Below are positions 10,736 through 21,377 of a stretch of 64,000 nucleotides of DNA, piece by piece (the stretch's first letter is position 1; each line of letters starts with the position of its first letter). Source of the stretch: Paralithodes platypus. Taxonomy: Eukaryota; Arthropoda; Malacostraca; Decapoda; Lithodidae. Where the stretch lies: NCBI GenBank assembly GCA_032716605.1, contig CM064512.1, positions 23,995,810-24,059,809 of the forward strand. The letters run 5' to 3'. Both the position numbers and the translations under genes were made by a program. Under the pieces are notes generated by a model, which worked only from the letters and a program-made list of their open reading frames with translations, did no database searches and had not been told where the DNA came from.

Positions 10736-11119
10736 TATATAAATATATATATATATATATGTTTATAGTATATACCAGGATATATAATCTTAGCCACTCG
10801 AGAACTCAGTCGGTTATTAATCGAATATCATTAAATTTAATTATTTATTCAGTTCTCTCATTGGCCATCCGTGGCAATTGAATACATGAAAATAGAAAAA
10901 AGGCCAGATGTTACCTTACTAGAATGATGGTAACATTTCCAATAATTAAAAAGGTCCACACTATTAGTTTGCTATGCTATGTAACCGAGTACAATATTCG
11001 GATTAATAGTACAATAGATATATATGTATAATGTCCATTATTATTGAGACCACATACTGTCTGCTAGCACTGACTTCGTTATTAAAAGACATCAACGCTT
11101 TCAGATATTGTATAGTTAA

Positions 11120-11389
11120 CCCTTCCAACCCTAGTGTCGAGACGTGTTCGACGGCTATGTATGTAATGCTCAACCCCAGCGTCGATACCATATCGATGGC
11201 TATTCTTCCCCTTATTTACGCCTGTTATAGGGGTAAACAAGGAAACCCAGATGACCTCAGTGAGTGTTTTTATATATGTATTCCTTCATTACTAACCTAT
11301 ACCATGTCTTTTCAGGTAAAACAAACTAAATCGAAATGTTCATTGGTTCTGCGTGTCAATCAATAATAAAATAGCTGGGGCTTAATGGG
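11120..11389. mobile_element. TTAA MITE, same family as the one at 1903
   Basis: Flanked by TTAA at 11116-11119 and 11390-11393. Termini are CCCTTCCAACCCTAG on the left and, reverse-complemented, CCCATTAAGCCCCAGC on the right. Near the left end are two tandem palindromic motifs (GTCGAGACGTGTTCGAC, then GTCGATACCATATCGAT) at the same spacing as in the 1903 copy. No coding sequence. Confidence 0.8.
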
Positions 11390-12085
11390 TTAACCACAAA
11401 ATATCCTAGATAACCAGAGCATTCATTTACATTAGCTAATATAAATACAAAATGAAGCTAGACAGTAATCTACGCACCTTGTTTTGGATAGCCATAGTCT
11501 TGTTATCGAACATTTACCCAAACTTATTCGAACAACAATGGGCAAAATAGTAATTCCTATGCTAACAATAAGTGTCATATAAGGGCAAATATAATGAAAT
11601 TGCATAGATTTATGAGACAGGTTTTGATGTACAGTTGCCTTTATATGTTCAGTTACTCTCCGTGATCTAATACATGGAAATATAATGCTCATTATTGAAT
11701 TACGAGTGTAGTTTCTTATGCAGTGGTTAACTCATTTGACTATTCAACTGATAACTAAATTTTATTACACTTGCATTTCATTGATACTTATTATAATTTA
11801 ATACAAAACATTACCATGAGAAACAGGTTATGTGGGCAACGGTACATAAGATGATTTCGTTGAACGCAGGATGGTCGTCTTGGAAGTTAACAGATCTCAA
11901 AGTAATCCAGTTAACACTATTACTTCCACCAATCCGTCCTTCGCTAAATAAATCGTGTATTGATGGCCAAAATAATTATAATTAACGGAAACTATCAGCT
12001 AATCCCGAAAGGATTAAATAGTTTAATTGTTTTCAGTAATGCAGGAGAAAATTTAGAGTATTTCATTAACGCTTAATTGTAATAC

Positions 12086-12300
12086 TATAGTCCGTTCATT
12101 CTAGGTTGGGAAGAAATCGTAACCTCTAACCCCTGTAACTCAAAAAGGGCTAAAGCAAATTAGCTACCAATGTCCACACCTATTCCCTAGCCAAGCATTC
12201 CTATTTGGTAGAAATATTAACTCTTATTACATTAGTCCTTTTTGAGTTAGGAGAGGTTAGAGGTTACGATTAATGCCCAACCTAGAATGAACGGACTATA
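12086..12300. mobile_element. TA-flanked MITE with ~60-bp terminal inverted repeats
   Basis: Begins TATAGTCCGTTCATTC and ends with its complement GAATGAACGGACTATA. The arms match over about 60 bp, including CTCTAACC and AACTCAAAAAGG blocks. A related 213-bp copy is at 22630-22842 and a decayed one near 18240-18400. TA ends suggest a Tc1/mariner-type mobiliser (inference). Confidence 0.8.
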
Positions 12301-12954
12301 TCCCGAGGACCAAGACCGCCCACCTGAGTGAGTCTGGTTGTTATCCAGGTACAGTAGGGCAATCAACGGGGCTCAACGTTAATCAATATAACCTAGTTCA
12401 GCTCCGGGGATGCTGTATACCTCGCACAATATTCTGTCTACTTCCCTCGCATTTATTCAGCTCAGGACAAGTGTATTATTAGTAAACCATGAATAGCAAC
12501 TTAACCAGATAACCAATTCAACCAATACATCTTAATCAGTGTTTAAGTCGGCTAATTGAGCTAATACACTGGTCACGATCAATTATATGCATACTACTTG
12601 TGGACATCGGATGAAATTAAAAGAAAAAAGAAGACTGAGAATCTCGATACTATAGACAAATTCTTCATCAGTGCACGAACAAATTGCCAAGGATGGTGTT
12701 TGAGATCAATATTTAGAACGCATTCAACCGGAGGCCAAATATTCATCTAAAAAAGGATGAAGGAATAAAGGAGTCATAAACAGTTAAATATTTGAAGTGA
12801 ATATTGAGTAGGCTACTCCGTACACTACAATGGATTGTTCAGTGACCATTATATCATTCTGCTGGGGTCTGATTGTACCAAATGTACCAAACTAACCCAA
12901 TAGTGGATGACATTTGTTTTTTGTGTTTTCTCTTGTCACCCACTTACAAACAAT

Positions 12955-13275
12955 TTAGGAGGAGGTAGTTGATTTTTTTCTGGGCCCCCTTCTCCCTCAT
13001 GTTTAGCCCCATTATAATTGAGATTTTAAGATGTTCACAACATTAGTTTGTTGAATTTAAGACCTTCCGTCCTATTTCTTTATCAATATCAAAACCTTCC
13101 GTGTCATTTAGCTATCGATTTTGTCCTGGCGAGCGAAAGTGAGCCTGTAAATTAGGAAAAACAAGCCTTCGGCCGGGACATTTTTCTACCGATAACTTTA
13201 CAAATGTATTTCGAAGGGTGATCTTCGGGATGATTTATAGGGCTTGAAGTAGGTCTAGGGAGGAAAGTAAAACAA
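12955..13275 (-). repeat. Dispersed unclassified repeat, copy 1 (reverse)
   Basis: Read in reverse it resembles 18640-18890 and, more weakly, 23160-23400: a TAGACC(C)CC(A)CC-AAGCTT-like block, a TTTTTAGGTAGAA-like block, an 'AAGCCG' motif, then 'GACGGAAGGTCTTAAA' and 'AATGGGGCTAAA'. No coding potential and no clear termini. Confidence 0.5.
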
Positions 13276-13412
13276 TATATATATATATATATACACACTA
13301 ATAAATAAACCATACCCACTGAATTTACTTGCAAGGCTGGGCATCGTACAAGGAACCGCAAGATCATCGTATAATATGTAACTCTAGGTAGCATGCGCGG
13401 TCTCTCTCTCTC

Positions 13413-13470
<58 letters not shown>

Positions 13471-13496
13471 GAAAAATATTGATTCTTGTGGTAAAA

Positions 13497-13896
13497 ATAT
13501 ATGCGAATATGCTTCCACACTAAAGGTGTGTAGAAAAGGGTAGGTTCACAGCACAAAGTTTAAAACAATTTAGTGCTAAAATTAAATTGCATCTAAAATA
13601 TATTGCATGCACAAAATAAGTGTTTAAAAAGTATGTCCGAGTATCTTATTAGAAGGCTCGGACTGTTGTGTACATATTAAAATAATGTTTATGTAAAGTG
13701 TTTATTTACATAAACATTATTTTAATATGTACACCACAGTCCGAGCCTTCTAATAAGATACTCGGACATACTTTTTAAACCCTTATTTTGTGCATGCAAT
13801 ATATTTTAGATGCAATTTAATTTTAGCACTAAAAATGTTTAAACTTTGTGCAGTGAAGCTACCCTTTTCTAGACACCTTTAGTGTGGAAGCATATT

Positions 13897-13905
<9 letters not shown>
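13497..13905. repeat. Foldback palindrome, 201-bp arms, 7-nt loop
   Basis: Arms 13497-13697 and 13705-13905 are inverted and nearly identical, with the loop GTGTTTA at 13698-13704. Few mismatches are visible. (TA)n runs flank both sides (about 13430-13463 and 13901-13938). No coding. It looks like a foldback or long-TIR MITE inserted in a TA microsatellite; an inversion-duplication is the alternative. Confidence 0.9.
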
Positions 13906-13938
<33 letters not shown>

Positions 13939-13939
13939 A

Positions 13940-14155
13940 GAGAATAAATAAGATGACGAGAGCAAACATCAACTCCATTTTCATTGTGTAGTGATTAAGC
14001 TATTGACAATTTTTCGAACATTCCTCTGTTCATCATCAGGTGAAACACCAATCACCTGATGATGAACAGAGAAGTGTTCGAAATATTGTCACAAGCTTAA
14101 TCTCTAACCAATTAAAATGGAATTGACTATTGCTCTCGTCATCTTATTTATTCTC
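13940..14155. repeat. Second foldback palindrome, 104-bp arms
   Basis: Arms 13940-14043 and 14052-14155 surround the loop AACACCAA. It starts 35 bp after the previous palindrome, across a (TA)n run, and another (TA)n run follows at about 14190-14211. Each arm contains CCTGATGATGAACAGAG, a short helix and GAAA, a hammerhead-like arrangement discussed in the findings. Confidence 0.88.
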
Positions 14156-14753
14156 AAGATCCGGTACCCTAGCGGCCAACCTACTACTGATATATATATA
14201 TATATATATATTATAGTGTAAATATTTCTACAATCAATCTATTGAATGCTACAGTAATATATAAGCATTGGTGTATCCTACCCAACACACTGGATGTGTA
14301 AAAATTAGTGGATTTGAATTTTGAAACATATTTGGCGATATAATCGATTTCGGTAGTGTAGTACTATAAGAGAGAGAGAGAGAGAGAGAGTTATATGTTA
14401 CGGAGTACTGTGTCTGTAAACAATGAATCGACTGCAAATGAAATTCTTTTCCATTTTACACTAAATATTATGTTGGTGGGTTGGGTGGGGATGGCATGGG
14501 CGGAGTTGAGGTTGGAGTTGGGTGGTCGGGTGGGGTGGGGTAATGGTGGCTGATAATTAATTGTTGCCATAATTCTCCATCGTGACTGATCCCATTTCTC
14601 AACGTCTTTTTAATATTTGTTCCAGCCAGTAATTACCTGATATACGGCCATGCTAACAAATTTTTTTTTTTTTTTTTTTAAAGAGACAATGAACGGAGGA
14701 AGGAAAAACACAGATAAAACAAAAAAGTCCATGTGCCTAAAGGCATCCTCCAT

Positions 14754-15632
14754 TCATAAAATGTTTGTAACAACTGGATTTAAACTTTTGTAGATTGTAA
14801 GTTTGTGGAAAGCAACTCGAGGGAAGTGAATTCCAAAGAGTAGTAGTTCTAGGGATAAATGAATTTTGATAAGCAGAAGTTCTGCATTGTGGACGCTCTC
14901 AGCTGCCCTAGTTCTACGGGGAAAGATGTGGAGAGGCAATTTCCTCGTAACAATTGCTGTGAAAATATCTGTAGAATAATGCAAGGATGCAACGTTTCTT
15001 CGTATGGATAATGTAGGAAGGTCCTGTGTGATTGCAGGGTTATTGATTAATCTAATAGCTTTATTTTGAATTTTGTCCAACTGCCTCAATGCAACCACTC
15101 CACTTCCACTCCACAGAGGTGAACAGTAATCCATCTGAGAACGCACATGACTTTTATATATTACGGCCAACTGCTCGTCAGTGAAGAATTCTCGAACTCT
15201 GTACAGGAGTCCCAGTTTTTTAGAGGCATTCTTAGCAATTCTTCTAACATAAGGTGTCCAGCTCAAGTTAGTAGTTAATGTTACACCGAGAATGTCAATA
15301 CTAGGGGAAGTGGAAATATTTACAAAATTAAAAAATATATGGGAGTCGGTGAGATTCTGTCGGTTAGAAAATTGAATGTACTTGGTTTTCTGTGCATTAA
15401 AGGAAACTAGATTTTGTTGTCCCCATTCATTAATTCTAGAAAGGTCCTGGTTCAGAGAAATTGCAGTGTTTATTTTTGAATTTATAAGATCGGGTTGGGT
15501 GAAAGAATTGGTAAATGTGAAGGAACTGTGGAGTGTTGAGTCATCTGCGTAGGAATGTATTGGATTATGAGTGGTAGATATGAATGAGGAACAGAGTTGG
15601 GGCCAAAACTGATCCCTGGGGAACACCAGCAT
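14754..15632 (-). pseudogene. LINE RT C-terminal half
   Basis: Continues the RT after frameshifts: HSYADDSTLH (catalytic YADD), INEWGQQNLVSFNAQKTK, then thumb and C-terminal region (SQMDYCSPLWSGSG, KIQNKAIRLINNP) typical of arthropod jockey/CR1-like LINEs. It ends about 75 bp before the poly(A) tail, with no RNase H and no zinc knuckle. Confidence 0.85.
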
Positions 15633-15914
15633 TTATTGAGTGAAATTGAGAATAAAGGCCATCTACGATTACACATATTTTTCTGTTATGAAGATAAGAA
15701 AAATTAGTGGAACAAATGATGCAAGGCCGTAGTGTGACATCTTCGACAATAAGGATTGATGCCAGACTCTATCAAATGCCTTTGATATATCCAGTGCTAT
15801 TGTATGTGTTTCATCATGTTGGTCTGTAGCTTGGTTGATTTGATGCGTAAGAAGGCAAAGAATGTCTGCAGTTGATCGACATCGTCTAAACCCATATTGC
15901 CTATCACTGATTAA

Positions 15915-17669
15915 TTAATTATTCTCAAGATGCTTAATTATGTGATTATTTATTATAATTTCAAAGACTTTACCAAGAGTGGAAGTTATAGCTATTGGTC
16001 TGTAGTTTGATGGATCTGAAATGGCACCTTTTTTAGGAACTCGATGGATGTTTGCTTCTTTCCAGGGTACTGGGAAGCATGAGGTATGAGTACCCAGACG
16101 GAACATTTTTGCCAATACAGGAGCGAGCACCAAGGAGCAATTCTTAAGTACTATTGGAGGAATTTCATCTGGACCAGGAGCCTTATCTACTGAGAGATTC
16201 TGCAAAATAGTTTTGACATGTCTGGTGCGGATCTTAAGTGAGGGAATTTCAGGTGAATTAAAATTAAGTACAGGGACATCTTGATTTATTTCATCTAAGG
16301 TTGAGTTGGTGGAGAAAATATCCGCTTTACCTCGTGGGTCACTTACAAGATTGCCAGTCGGAGATTTTAATGGTGGAATGGATGAAGCAGTAGTGAAGGT
16401 GGATTTGAATGAGTTAAGAGTAGACCAAAATATTTTGTTATTATTTGGATTATTTAGAAGTTTATTTGCCTGCTTGTGGAGAAAGTTTGATTTAGTTAGG
16501 TTTAATACAGTTTTGGCATGATTTCTGATTATTCTAAAGTAATTAAAGGCTTCATGTGTTTTTGATCTTGTGTATGCATTGTAGGCTATTGCTTTTTGTT
16601 CAGTTACTCTAGCACAATTATGGTCAAACCATTTAGGTGAATTAGATCGTTTACTGTACTTTTGATGAGGAATACAAGTTTCAATTCCAATTTTTACAAA
16701 ATCTTGTATGTGGCTCAAGGTGGTGTGTGCATCATTAGAAATGAAAGAGGTCCAGGGAATATCAATAAAGAAACCTTGAAGACCCTCCCAGTCTGCCCTA
16801 TCGTAATGCCATTTAGTCACCAAAACAGGTTCAGAGTGGGAAGGTGTGGTAGGTGATAGACAGGTGGCCTGTATCAGACGGTGATCAGAAGATCCAAGCG
16901 GGGACCTCACTGTAACATCATAATTTTCTGAATTGGTTGTTAAAAATAAGTCCAGTAGGTGGGAATTATGATTAGGATTATCTGGTACACGGGTGGGTTG
17001 GTTGACTAGTTGAGTGAGATTAAATGAGTCTGCAAATAGCTCACATTCAAGACCAGCATCATCAGTCCTGGCTGAATGAGTGAGCCATTCAACATTATGG
17101 ACATTAAAATCACCCAACACAGTGATTTCAGAAGAAGCATTTAAGTTGAGGATACTGAGTTGTGAGGACAGAGAATCAAAAAGACTTTGCTCTGGAGGAG
17201 TATCTGGGGAACGGTAGATGCAACATATGTATTTAAATTTACCAGCAGAAATTAATTTGTATATAGAATAATCAAAATAGGGACAATTGAAACTAGTAAC
17301 CTCCTCCAGGGCAATTTCAGATTTTGCGAAGCAACATACACCTCCTTTAGGTCTGATATTTTGGAGCAGTTGATAACCTGGAAAATTAAATGTATACGTG
17401 TCAGATGTGGATGTTACTTGAGTCTCTGTCAAAAAAAGGAGAGTAGGGGATTCTGCTTGAAGAAATTTATGTACAGCATTGATGTTAGAGTGAAGTCCCC
17501 TTATATTGCTAAAGAAAAAGCTGCACCGACGAGCAGCGTTGGGACGTTGCAATGCTCTTGACACAGTCGCATGATGACGACCGGGAGGGCCCTGTGTCAA
17601 TGACCCAACCCTGTCGGGGGTGGATATCCGAGGGACCACCAGGTTTGGTCTTAACAATTGTACAGCCAT
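15915..17669 (-). pseudogene. LINE endonuclease and RT N-terminus
   Basis: 584 codons. The N-terminus has the APE endonuclease pattern: SNIRGLHSNINAV, FLTETQV, VLGDFNVHNVEW and LGSSDHRLI. A linker and the RT finger/palm start (KAPGPDEIPPIVLKNC, PSNYRPIAITSTLGKVFE) follow. The frame closes at 15915, just before the block QYGFRR, which continues in the same frame after a stop. The endonuclease would nick target DNA for target-primed reverse transcription. Confidence 0.85.
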
Positions 17670-18535
17670 ATTTATTTGGTAAAGGTGTATGGTGTTACAT
17701 GTATGATATGTAGTGGGAAAAGTAGTGTTTTATGGATAGAGCATAGCGATGTAGGGCAATGTCGTGAAGCTGGATGTGTATGTTATATAAAGAGGGTTTT
17801 CCTGATACCCCTGATGTGTGAGGCAGAAAGATATGTATCCAGCTACCAAGGCCTGGGAGAGAAAATGGAATTCAGGCTATTCCCTGAGTCTCCCGAAACC
17901 TTGGCGGTAGTACTTCCCTGGGCGGGGCTGCCTACCCCTACTACCTACAGTAACGCATCTAGTGAAATATATGTGCCTCGGGATTAAAAGTCCATAGTTT
18001 GCAACCAACTTGTGGTAGTTTATATAGTAAGGTTTATTTCACCTGGGACATGGGCTGTGAGGAAGTAACGTTTTCTTCTTACAAGTGGATTCATTGTTGA
18101 AGGTCAAACATACAACTGTATGACTTTTCAATAAGACTAATGATTAACATGACCAACATCCATTAACCTGTTATAACGGTCTAATACAACCAGGCTACAC
18201 ATTATGTGTAACTCTTTGTTTTGAACTCAACTAGGCATGCTAAACTACAAATATATATCTAAAGAAGGACCAAAGTAATCGATCTAATACGGTTACCATT
18301 AATATTTGGGAAAGAGCCAGCCAGGGGATAGATGTAGGAATGTACAGTTCATTTAATGGTGTCCTTGTTGAGTTATAGAAGATAAAGGTTAATATTACTT
18401 CCCTACTTATATGAATAAAGCATAGTGTGATGTAAGTTAGCCTGAATAAATATACATATGTGGCCCTAAAAGATCACGATGCAGAAAATACAACATGATA
18501 TAATATTAAAAAATCGAATCACAGGTTTATAATCA
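17670..18535. other. Intergenic, with a decayed TA-MITE near 18240-18400
   Basis: No coding region I can support. Around 18270-18395 the sequence (AATCGATCTAATACGG, TTTGGGAAAGAG, GAGTTATAGA) resembles the interior of the MITE at 22630-22842, so a degraded copy probably lies here. Otherwise nothing recognised. Confidence 0.4.
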
Positions 18536-18639
18536 TTAACCCTTTCAATCCAGTGACGTATATTAAATAGTATTACCAACCGACCGTCTTATTTAATGTT
18601 GTATTATATTTTATTGATATGTATTCATTATTATTATTG

Positions 18640-18890
18640 TTTTATAAATTTTGGTCCCTAGACCCCTACCAAGCTTAAAAAACACCAAAACACCTCTCCG
18701 AGATAAATTTTTACATTTTTCGATAGAACATTTTTGCCGGCTGAAAGCCGACTACACGAAATGTCTTAATATTGACAACAAAATGGGACGAAAGGTCTTA
18801 AAATCGCCAAACTAATGGGCCGAGAGTCATATAATCTGAACCCTAATGGGGCTAAATATGAGGAAGAGGGTTGAACCAGAAAAACGATCC
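18640..18890 (+). repeat. Dispersed unclassified repeat, copy 2
   Basis: Same family as 12955-13275 (reverse) and 23160-23400. Carries CCTAGACCCCTACC, AAGCTTAAA, ACATTTTTGCCGGCTG, GGACGAAAGGTCTTAAA and AATGGGGCTAAATATGAGG. A TTAACCCTTTCAATCCAG upstream (18538) may be a terminus, but no matching right end was found. Confidence 0.5.
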
Positions 18891-18963
18891 ATCTCCCCTT
18901 AACCCGGCAGCTGCGGAGATCCTCTTAAGAGGATTTACTGGGCGACTGCGGGGAGACTCTTAA

Positions 18964-19190
18964 CCCTCTCACGACCATAGGACGCAGAGGTTGCCAGATT
19001 AGCAATAAGAAATAGATTACTCTCACTGTTATAATTACCTCTCCAAAATTAGTTTTCTGCCCACAGCTAACTCAAAGACAACTGCAGAGGTTGAAGTAAA
19101 CAAAATAAAGGTTTATAGATACCCCTGACGGTAACAAAGGATTTAAAGTATCCCTAATAGGCTAAAAAATCGTGTCAGGATGTGAGAGGG
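18964..19190. mobile_element. TTAA MITE, second family
   Basis: TTAA at 18960-18963 and 19191-19194. Termini are CCCTCTCACGACCATAGG and, reverse-complemented, CCCTCTCACATCCTGACACG. It sits in the second copy of a ~60-bp direct repeat (18900-18960) whose units also contain TTAA. No coding. Confidence 0.75.
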
Positions 19191-19194
19191 TTAA

Positions 19195-20055
19195 GATCCT
19201 AGGCCTAAATTTGTTTTTTTAAAACACCCCAGTAGCACTTGAAACTTTTTTTTTTTTTTTTTTTTTGCCCCTCCGCCATGCCACATATCTCTCCTCCACA
19301 TCCCCTCCTTCCCCCTTCCCCCCCTTCAATTATCACCTATTTTCCCTGTTATTCCCTTATTCTTTGGTATATTTTTGTGCTAACATTAGCGAGTCGCTTT
19401 CAGGGCGTAGTCATCTGTGTGTCTATGCGTGGGAAAGAGAGAGAGATAGAGATAATGGGCTCAGTCTCTCTCCAGGCCTAGTGAGAGGAGGATGTGACAC
19501 CGGCTGGCTCTAACTTGATGAATGAAACTCTCGCTTTCAATTCGCAAATTTGACCATCAAAACACTTTTCCCTCTTGTTTTATTGTTGTAACATGTTACT
19601 ATCTTCATATTAAACGTAAAATAGGCGCATATGGATAAGTATTAATGATATTTATGGTAAAATAATGATTTTAGTGAGGAAAAAAGTGTAAATTCCTATG
19701 CACAGCGGCATGGTGTATAATACAGGGGCTGCACATCTGCCGAGTTTAGGAGCTATAATATTCGTATTATTGCCTTAAAAAGGAGATAAGAATGGTCAGA
19801 TCGCAAATGTTTTCAACTCCAGTATTATGATCGTGTGTTTTGGAGCTTTGACTACTAGAGTGACCCTCGATAGAGCGTATAACTCAACCACTGCTGGTCT
19901 TCTGGATCTGGGTCTAAGATATGGTCCGGCACGCCTCCTAGATTGCATCACTTCTTTCATGGCGCATAATAGCCTATACCTGCCCACCACATTTCGTCAA
20001 TATCGGTTCATAACTTTGCGAGATATAGTTTACAGACAAACAAAAGGAGGTGAAA
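19195..20055. other. Intergenic, nothing recognised
   Basis: T-run at 19245-19266, a pyrimidine-rich stretch and a short GA-rich run near 19435-19455. Open frames here are low-complexity translations. No repeat copy identified. Confidence 0.4.
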
Positions 20056-20059
20056 ATAT

Positions 20060-20300
20060 ATCTGCTTGAGCTATCATGCCAAGTAGAGTACTTCTCTTGG
20101 TGTAGTGGTCAGAGCGCTCGCCTTCCACATGGCAGGACCAAGGTCGAATCTCGCCTGGGCCGTGCCCAAAAACATTTGGGGGCGAATTTCCGCATCAGAC
20201 CCAGTTCGGATGTGATTGTAAATTTTTAAAATTGTAATTGTGAGTCATTGTTAAGTCGGCAAAAATAGTATGGTGCCGTTCAGAGGTCACTTCACTGCTG
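20060..20300 (+). mobile_element. tRNA-derived SINE, copy 1
   Basis: A-box-like TGGTGTAGTGGTCAGAGCG (20098-20116) and B-box-like GGTCGAATCTC (20142-20152) at tRNA spacing, then a tRNA-unrelated body (CAAAAACATTTGGGGGCGAA, CAGACCCAGTTCGGATGTGA). A second copy lies at 20698-20908 in the same orientation. The A and B boxes would form an internal pol III promoter. TSDs were not identified. Confidence 0.8.
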
Positions 20301-20697
20301 CCACCTGTAAAGGGATATCTGAGAGGCTTAGTTGGGGTGCTGTACATATAGGTTAAGTAAACCCCATGGTGTACTGGCTTGCCTTATCTGGTTGGCTACA
20401 ACAGTTGCTAAGGCTAGAGCTCTCAGAAATGATATCCCAGTGACCCCGGTTCATTGGGGAGGTATGGTAGCAGATAGGGTGGTTCCTGCACTGCCTCTTC
20501 GCCGTGGTGTGTGACCCGGCAACTGACAGAAATAAGAGATGTCGCTGGTGATCGTTGTCTCGGAGCCTCGCTGTAGTTGACACGCTCAGACATGTGCCTC
20601 GCTTGCTTACACTCACTCGGAGTCTTTGCAACCTGGACGATAAAGTGATGAAATGCCTGGATTGTGGCAAAAAGTCTGTAACTGAATTAGATGCGGA

Positions 20698-20908
20698 AAT
20701 CTGCTTGATCTATCATGCCAAGTGGAGTACTTCTCCTGGTGTAGTGGTCAGAGCGCTCGCCTCCCACGTGGCGGGACCAAGACCCAATCTGGCCCGGGCC
20801 GCACCCAAAAACATTTGGGGGCGAATTTCGGCATCAGACCCAGTTCGGATGTGATTGTAAAATTGTAAATTGTAATTGTGAGTCATTGTTAAGAGGTCAC
20901 TTCAGGCG
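20698..20908 (+). mobile_element. tRNA-derived SINE, copy 2
   Basis: Same body as the copy at 20060, with the A box at 20737-20755 and a B box decayed to GACCCAATCTG. About 30 bp present near the 3' end of copy 1 (around 20260-20290) are absent. It could be an independent insertion or a local duplication; the sequence between copies is not repeated. Confidence 0.78.
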
Positions 20909-20954
20909 GAGGTAATGCGATGATCAATATAAACGATCTTATATCCTTTTCGTA

Positions 20955-21377
20955 TATTGTAACATGGTTTCAAAATAGTGTCGTGGTGGTAAAACTATTA
21001 CATTCTATAATATATTTGTTAAGCATTACATTCAGGTAAAGACACCCCAGCAACCCATGTTGAACACTGTCAACATGGTCTCCTACAATATCACCGACAG
21101 TAACAGAGGTGGCAGTAATAATAATAAGAGTGGAGGTGGAGGGCTGCCAGATATTACAATAGACAGCCGGAACATTTTGAAGGAGGAAGAAGGAGACGCT
21201 TGGAGAGGATTTGTGCCAGGAAAGACGAGAGCGAGAATATCTGCTGCAAGAAGAGACATATATTTTAATATACAGACAAAGGTGTAAGACATTGTTAAAG
21301 GGCGAAGCTGTGACAAGGAGCATGTGTGTCTTGTGTGTGAGAGTGAGCTTTGGCATGTGTGTGTATGTGTGTGTGTG
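20955..21377. other. Intergenic with GT-rich run
   Basis: No supported gene. A GT-rich stretch (about 21305-21377) ends exactly where the CR1 fragment begins. Confidence 0.4.

Larger units (their letters stand above)
14655..17669 (-). mobile_element. Decayed APE-type LINE (jockey/CR1-like), poly(A) tail
   Basis: On the - strand: endonuclease, reverse transcriptase, then a poly(A) tail (T-run at about 14660-14679 on +). No RNase H is seen. Coding is broken by a stop near 15913 and frameshifts between about 15630 and 15900. No TSD was found by eye, and the 5' end is set at the first methionine of the endonuclease ORF because nothing recognisable lies upstream. Confidence 0.85.

Noticed and set aside
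10540..10797. Protein-coding gene on -
   Set aside because: The start is a translation of a TA microsatellite, a stop closes it at 10540 and no domain or second copy is visible.
13152..13556. 134-codon ORF on -
   Set aside because: Largely a translation of (TA)n and (CA)n repeats plus one arm of the foldback.
14056..14083. Active hammerhead ribozyme
   Set aside because: The core has an extra base before helix II and the position after GAAA is changed. I keep it only as a possible relic in the findings.
13497..14155. CRISPR-like repeat array
   Set aside because: These are inverted, not direct spaced repeats, and the DNA is clearly eukaryotic.
19239..19513. ORFs of about 80 codons on +
   Set aside because: They start in a T run and a pyrimidine-rich tract, with no domain and no conserved copy.
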